Assembly (NCBI GenBank): GCA_026260175.1
Contig: JAKCWW010006466.1
Coordinates: 1-21,282, forward strand
Source of the DNA: Reticulitermes lucifugus
Taxonomy: Eukaryota; Arthropoda; Insecta; Blattodea; Rhinotermitidae
DNA length: 21,282 nt
Direction: 5' to 3'
The position numbers and the translations under genes are program-made. Under the pieces are notes generated by a model. That model was not told the DNA's origin. It did no database searches and was given only the letters and a program-made list of their open reading frames with translations. Shown one piece after another: positions 19,301 to 21,282 of the stretch (position 1 is the stretch's first letter; each line of letters opens with the position of its first letter).

Positions 19301-21131
19301 TCATATGTATTATACTGTAACATTATGCATATTGGCTCGACTAACAAATCTATCTATCTATATTCCTCCAGTTACGGGGGTCTGGAGGTGCACTGTTAGC
19401 AGGATGGTAGCATTTGAACCTGCAACACTGTAACACATGCTATTAAAAAGTTCCAGCATTAAAACACTTTGTGGTCAATATGACATGTCATTGAGTAAAG
19501 GCCTTAATATGTGACAGTATCATGCACTGGCACCACATTTCTGAAATGGGACAACCTGCACCATGTGAATAGATAGAGGATTCTGCACTGTTTTGTATGT
19601 ACAGATGATGACTGGTGTAACTCGCATTTTTGATAATACAACTATTATCTCTTGCAACCTCTTACAGCAGTAGGGAAAAAACAAGACAACATATGATCTT
19701 ACAAACCTGTTACAAGAAAAGCTAATGTATACAGTAGGCCTGCTGGAATATGGCACATACTTAACATAAATAAACTGTCCTCATACAGCTCATCTACATG
19801 CCTCTCTTCTTTCCACACACACACACATATGCTTGCACACATCCCCCCCCCCCAACCTACACACACCAGTCGATTTCCCACGTTTTCTCTCTAGTAAACC
19901 CTACTATAAAGGCCTATAACATTTTCACTGCGGCCATCCTCACAAACGATATACTACGTAGTATATTACTAATGATATAAATATAAAACTCTCCACATGC
20001 ATGCCATGAAGACATAGGAGGAATGGGGGATGGCCATCCCAGGTACAGAAGATGAGACAACAGTACTTTTAAACTGTTTATTCATTCCACTGCATATGAG
20101 CTTATTGGAAAACGTAACTATCATTACGAACGTGCAGTTTTATTTAAAACAAAGACACAATGAAAATCCCTCATTAGCAAAAAAAGTATTACAGAAAGGC
20201 CACGGTCTACAGCTGGCTGCAGTGGCAAGCAATAACGTTTTGCTAGATGACATGGCATGTGTTTCATTGATTAATTTCTCTTCCTTTCAAACTGCCCATG
20301 ATTTACGGCCCCTATGAATGTTTATTAAACATGATGACACGAGAAGCTGTACGAAATATCAATCTGCTGTCCAGTTTGTACCCCTGTGTTACAGTTCTTC
20401 GAAATCTAACACAGTGGTACAAAATTCCCGTGCGCCACGTCGCCCAGGCGACTAAATTTTGTACGGTGGCGCCTGATACTTGTTGGTGCTCAGTACGGAA
20501 GTTGCTTCATGTCACCCTTCCGGCGCCTAGCATTTTGAGGTGGCTCCTAAATTTTTGAAAAAATTTGTGGACTCCTGCAGTAGGTTTTAAATAAATATGA
20601 AAGGCACGTTGTATCTGCATTCCACGCAGTTCTGAAACGCGTCAACCAGTGGCCGATGTGATGTTTGTAGTCATGTATCAAGGACCCTCACCAACGACAG
20701 TGAAGTCCCCATAAATGCTGAAAGAACTCACAATTATTCCACCTATTTCAAACGTATGACTTTTCTCAGCAAGACATACAAGAACTCACACAACAAACAA
20801 TTCTATGTGTTGTTCAGACAGCATGTTTGATGACAGAATAACAGGCAGAAGATCACGGCCTCACTGTTCACCAGATATAACCCGCGCCAATGTTACACGT
20901 CGTCAATGATAATAATCCTCAACCTGAAGATAAGACAAAATAACATTCAGGAAGTAGCGCCGTCCCTCTCACCATCATGACGCAGACATGCACGAACAAC
21001 ACGTGTCTGCAAGCCGAGAGAAACCGTTCCCAGCACCTCTTTACGCATGGCCAATAAACGCCTAAAATCAACTGAAATACACTGAACAAAAACTTTCCAG
21101 TACCTTTCTTAAACTTGGCGAGTAAAACCAT
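13155..21131 (-). CDS. FAM110: FAM110-family gene, eight coding exons (whole gene span)
   Basis: This minus-strand gene joins eight exons: 21131-21104, 18688-18446, 18001-17739, 16764-16598, 16030-15882, 15270-15084, 14444-14265 and 13392-13155. Every junction is GT-AG and every phase fits (1,1,0,2,1,2,2), giving 484 residues and a TGA stop. The N-terminal FAM110 motif KRKSAVELLQESKAFYVKS lies at about residues 11-29. A proline-rich stretch with LPPKSPRL follows at about 91-140, a polyserine tract near 235-250, LRSKSDIS at 363-370, FFEQLGLD at 394-401, and SIVERNARIIKWLCNCRKA at 458-476. Vertebrate FAM110A/B/C share the first and last motifs but are shorter (about 300-370 residues), so the middle looks expanded by low-complexity Pro and Ser sequence. 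Known family role: centrosome and spindle-pole association; function in this species is inferred. Introns run from 444 to 2415 bp. By eye I found no AATAAA on the minus strand in the first few kb after the stop; an ATTAAA lies at 11918-11923, so the 3' end is undefined. Family assignment is firm; exon 1 is provisional. Confidence 0.88.
14265..14444 (-). CDS. FAM110: FAM110 exon 7, start of the C-terminal domain
   Basis: The acceptor is CATTTGACTTCCAG and the donor is GATTTCAG|GTTTGT. The exon encodes RRRPILRSKSDISHRY, a Pro-rich spacer (PRPSPPPHPRSG), and QLDKFFEQLGLDTGDF. Vertebrate FAM110 proteins have the same order: a basic RSKSD motif followed by a helix of the LERFFNFCGLDPEEV type. This conserved order supports the family call. 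The donor is weaker than consensus. Confidence 0.91.
15084..15270 (-). CDS. FAM110: FAM110 exon 6, Ser/Asp/Glu-rich
   Basis: The acceptor is AAAATACTTCTCAG and the donor is TATAG|GTAGTT. The first two bases complete an Ala codon begun in exon 5. The product contains ATPLSFTRLPSGESGEG, SADSDRSPDTGLDAGTDE and SSYSESGAEDLAVSPLY, an acidic, Ser-rich and probably disordered segment. No catalytic or structural motif is visible. Phases agree on both sides. Confidence 0.85.
15541..15605 (+). mobile_element. Decayed tRNA-like SINE head in FAM110 intron 5
   Basis: An A-box-like TGGCCTCCAGTGG starts at 15544 and a B-box-like GGTTCAAAACT at 15588, so the spacing is 44 bp, close to the 45 bp seen in the SINE at the window end. 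Downstream is an A-rich stretch (CTTAAAAAATAAATTC at about 15652) that could be the remnant tail. No target-site duplication was found. It may be an older copy of a related tRNA-derived family. Confidence 0.45.
15882..16030 (-). CDS. FAM110: FAM110 exon 5, polyserine tract
   Basis: The exon opens with a run of AGC codons giving SSNSSSSSSSS, then RSSSDHGRHSAGSAPGAAM and SRHSQPNLSSSQYQSFG. The donor is TTTG|GTATGC. The acceptor is TTTCTTTCACATCAG with a second CAG immediately after it, so a one-serine length difference by NAGNAG splicing is possible. It completes the AG left by exon 4 to AGC (Ser). The AGC run is a trinucleotide repeat inside coding sequence and may vary in length between individuals. 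Confidence 0.8.
16191..16260. repeat. 16-bp tandem repeat with inverted copies
   Basis: The unit TCTAGCAGTCCCGCAG occurs at 16191-16206 and 16207-16222, with a partial third at 16223-16232. Inverted copies of its core follow: GACTGC at 16245-16250 and GACTGCTA at 16253-16260. The array can fold into a hairpin with a loop of about 12-20 bases. It lies in FAM110 intron 4. Confidence 0.8.
16345..16361. repeat. CATA tetranucleotide microsatellite
   Basis: Four consecutive CATA units in FAM110 intron 4. Confidence 0.65.
16598..16764 (-). CDS. FAM110: FAM110 exon 4
   Basis: The acceptor is TTACTTCTTCAG and the donor is AGTGACAG|GTACTG. The exon starts in phase 0 with VAGDERPFAGP and encodes KIHHKSLPDLHTSPARTSSSD, a basic and Ser-rich stretch; it ends two bases into a codon. 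The KSLPDL piece resembles a phosphorylatable basic-Ser motif, which is inference. Phases agree with exons 3 and 5. Confidence 0.84.
16785..16990 (-). mobile_element. Fragment of a dispersed repeat in FAM110 intron 3
   Basis: On the minus strand the translation reads LVFCDVTLCH, VSGP, HSGGTCHHHLQG, then TLEVKGSIFFQNIGGNHL with breaks. The order of pieces resembles a repeat family recalled from termite and cockroach genomes (CDAVLLGEWFPTFRRN...GTTFLRNVGNYSPNDTASHPRR). It directly precedes the acceptor of exon 4, whose splice site it does not overlap. Confidence 0.42.
17739..18001 (-). CDS. FAM110: FAM110 exon 3, proline-rich linker
   Basis: The acceptor is CATCTGTTTACAG and the donor is AAGACA|GTAAGT, a near-consensus site ending in phase 0. 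The product is rich in Pro (SPPPNLPPRPNP, PTPPPLPPKSPRL), typical of SH3 or other polyproline ligands. A charged segment follows, with TKLRRLLNADSKENLYKRLW and then DDEDQDVKT. The latter half could form a short amphipathic helix. I recognise no separate domain. The exon was placed in frame by the phase of exon 2. Confidence 0.86.
18446..18688 (-). CDS. FAM110: FAM110 exon 2, N-terminal FAM110 domain
   Basis: The acceptor is a clear pyrimidine tract, TTTACTTTTTACAG, and the donor is AAAT|GTGAGT. The exon begins two bases into a codon and encodes KRKSAVELLQESKAFYVKS followed by ETVLDRKQELKNSG. This matches the conserved FAM110 N-terminal signature, in which vertebrates have a PSAVERLEADKAKYVKS-type sequence. 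The exon ends one base into a codon, completed to Tyr by exon 3. This is the strongest single piece of evidence for the family together with exon 8. Confidence 0.9.
19050..19125 (+). mobile_element. Fragment of a dispersed repeat in FAM110 intron 1
   Basis: The plus strand reads QNAGNTYPNDTL, a stop, then HPRRPESSRI. This matches, from memory, the LRNVGNYSPNDTASHPRRPESSAT end of a repeat signature common in Blattodea. It is short and has a stop. The piece corresponds to the 3' part of the same family proposed at 16785-16990. Confidence 0.42.
19348..19361. repeat. Short ATCT tetranucleotide run
   Basis: About three and a half ATCT units in FAM110 intron 1. Two TGTTAGCAGG copies lie on either side (about 19282 and 19396), the pair being roughly 115 bp apart. 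Confidence 0.5.
19813..19860. repeat. CA-rich tract and an 11-base C run
   Basis: A CA run at about 19815-19827 is followed by a second CA patch and eleven consecutive C at 19843-19853. Open frames that cross this stretch on both strands are low-complexity artefacts. Confidence 0.75.
20412..20577. mobile_element. Hairpin-rich hAT-like repeat in FAM110 intron 1
   Basis: The left end reads CAGTGGTACAAAATT and the right end, reverse-complemented, CAGGAGTCCACAAATT, both close to hAT termini. No clear 8-bp target duplication is visible. Inside, GTACAAAATT (20417-20426) pairs with AATTTTGTAC (20455-20464), and GTCGCC/GGCGAC at 20439-20452 forms a nested palindrome. Translated on the plus strand it gives ATKFCTVAPDTCW and LLHVTLPAPSILRWLL, which I recall as a translated signature of a dispersed repeat in cockroach and termite gene sets; this was not checked. 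Confidence 0.5.
21104..21131 (-). CDS. FAM110: FAM110 exon 1 (probable start exon, 28 nt coding)
   Basis: The exon encodes MVLLAKFKK plus one base (G) and ends at a donor reading AAAG|GTACTG. The phase (one leftover base) is what exon 2 needs: G plus CG makes an alanine codon directly before KRKSAVE. The start has G at +4 but T at -3, so its context is mediocre. A possible acceptor (TTGCAG) lies just upstream, so the exon may begin at 21140 with an untranslated leader exon outside the window. No other open stretch between 18700 and 21282 on this strand looks like a FAM110 N-terminus. An upstream exon beyond the window remains possible. Confidence 0.5.
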
Positions 21132-21211
21132 AAAAATCTACTGCAATACACTATTTTAAAAACCGCGTGGATCCCGACTCGCAGCAATTTGGGGTAGCCA
21201 CAGGAAGTGAC

Positions 21212-21282
21212 GGGGGCACGCGGTGGCGCAGCTGATTGAGGCACTGCGCTACAAGCCGGAAGGTCGCGGGTTCGATTCCCGA
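21212..21282 (+). mobile_element. Head of a tRNA-derived SINE, cut by the window end
   Basis: The sequence has an A box TGGCGCAGCTG at 21224-21234 and a B box GGTTCGATTCC at 21269-21279, 45 bp apart, as in RNA polymerase III internal promoters. The T stem (CGGG/CCCG) is intact but the anticodon stem (CTGCG...CCGGA) does not pair. This argues for a tRNA-derived SINE rather than a functional tRNA. The body and tail lie beyond the window. It sits about 80 bp upstream of the FAM110 start codon and in the opposite orientation. Confidence 0.75.

Larger units (their letters stand above)
18689..21103 (-). other. FAM110 intron 1 (2415 bp)
   Basis: The largest intron in the model, if exon 1 is right. 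It contains the dispersed-repeat piece at 19050, the ATCT run, the poly-C tract and the hAT-like element at 20412. A plus-strand frame at 20030-20317 (95 codons) has no recognisable domain and is not called. Confidence 0.5.

Noticed and set aside
19380..19430. Minus-strand SINE suggested by a GGTTCAAATGC box
   Set aside because: No A box at the right spacing and no tail.
20030..20317. 95-residue plus-strand protein
   Set aside because: It lies inside FAM110 intron 1 in antisense and shows no recognisable motif.
21212..21282. Functional tRNA gene
   Set aside because: The T arm is good but the anticodon stem does not pair, and the acceptor stem cannot be checked because the window ends.
1..21282. 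CRISPR array, prophage, operon or bacterial gene cluster
   Set aside because: No regularly spaced repeats, ribosome binding sites or dense open frames; splice sites and retroelements show eukaryotic DNA.

Overview
The window looks like a piece of a large, AT-rich, repeat-filled insect genome. The evidence is a spliced gene with GT-AG introns in phase, decayed LINE, SINE, hAT and pogo-type copies, and interspersed TTAGG units (the insect telomere word). Several decayed repeats read, when translated, like dispersed repeats I associate with cockroaches and termites (Blattodea). That lineage call rests on memory of repeat signatures and is tentative.

The only gene I can identify is a FAM110-family gene on the minus strand, from a probable start codon at 21131 to the stop at 13155. 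Eight coding exons join without a phase conflict (28, 243, 263, 167, 149, 187, 180 and 238 nt; 1455 nt, 484 residues). The N-terminal FAM110 motif (KRKSAVELL...YVKSE) and the C-terminal motifs (LRSKSDIS, KFFEQLGLD, VERNARIIKWL.NCRKA) are both present. Vertebrate FAM110 proteins are centrosome and spindle-pole proteins. The first exon is the least certain part.

Layout from left to right: 1-2700 holds a repeat tail with an ACAAT array, several decayed dispersed repeats, one exon-like minus-strand segment (2216-2336), a TTAGG-rich patch (2502-2648) and a TA array. 2700-5840 is mostly featureless AT-rich DNA with one decayed repeat near 4300-4500. 5840-7200 holds two pieces of the same LINE reverse-transcriptase C-terminal region in opposite orientation. 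7200-13154 is non-coding DNA downstream of FAM110, with a pogo/Tigger-like MITE (7893-8077) and a hAT MITE (10678-10872). 13155-21131 is FAM110, whose introns carry a decayed SINE, a 16-bp tandem repeat, two copies of one dispersed repeat family and a hAT-like hairpin-rich element. 21212-21282 is the head of a tRNA-derived SINE cut by the window end.

I see no operon, CRISPR array, phage, toxin or defence system, and nothing that I would call an undescribed biological system. The most useful leads are the FAM110 gene model itself (short first exon, NAGNAG acceptor), the inverted LINE pair, the exon-like segment at 2216-2336, and the mobile elements with recognisable termini.
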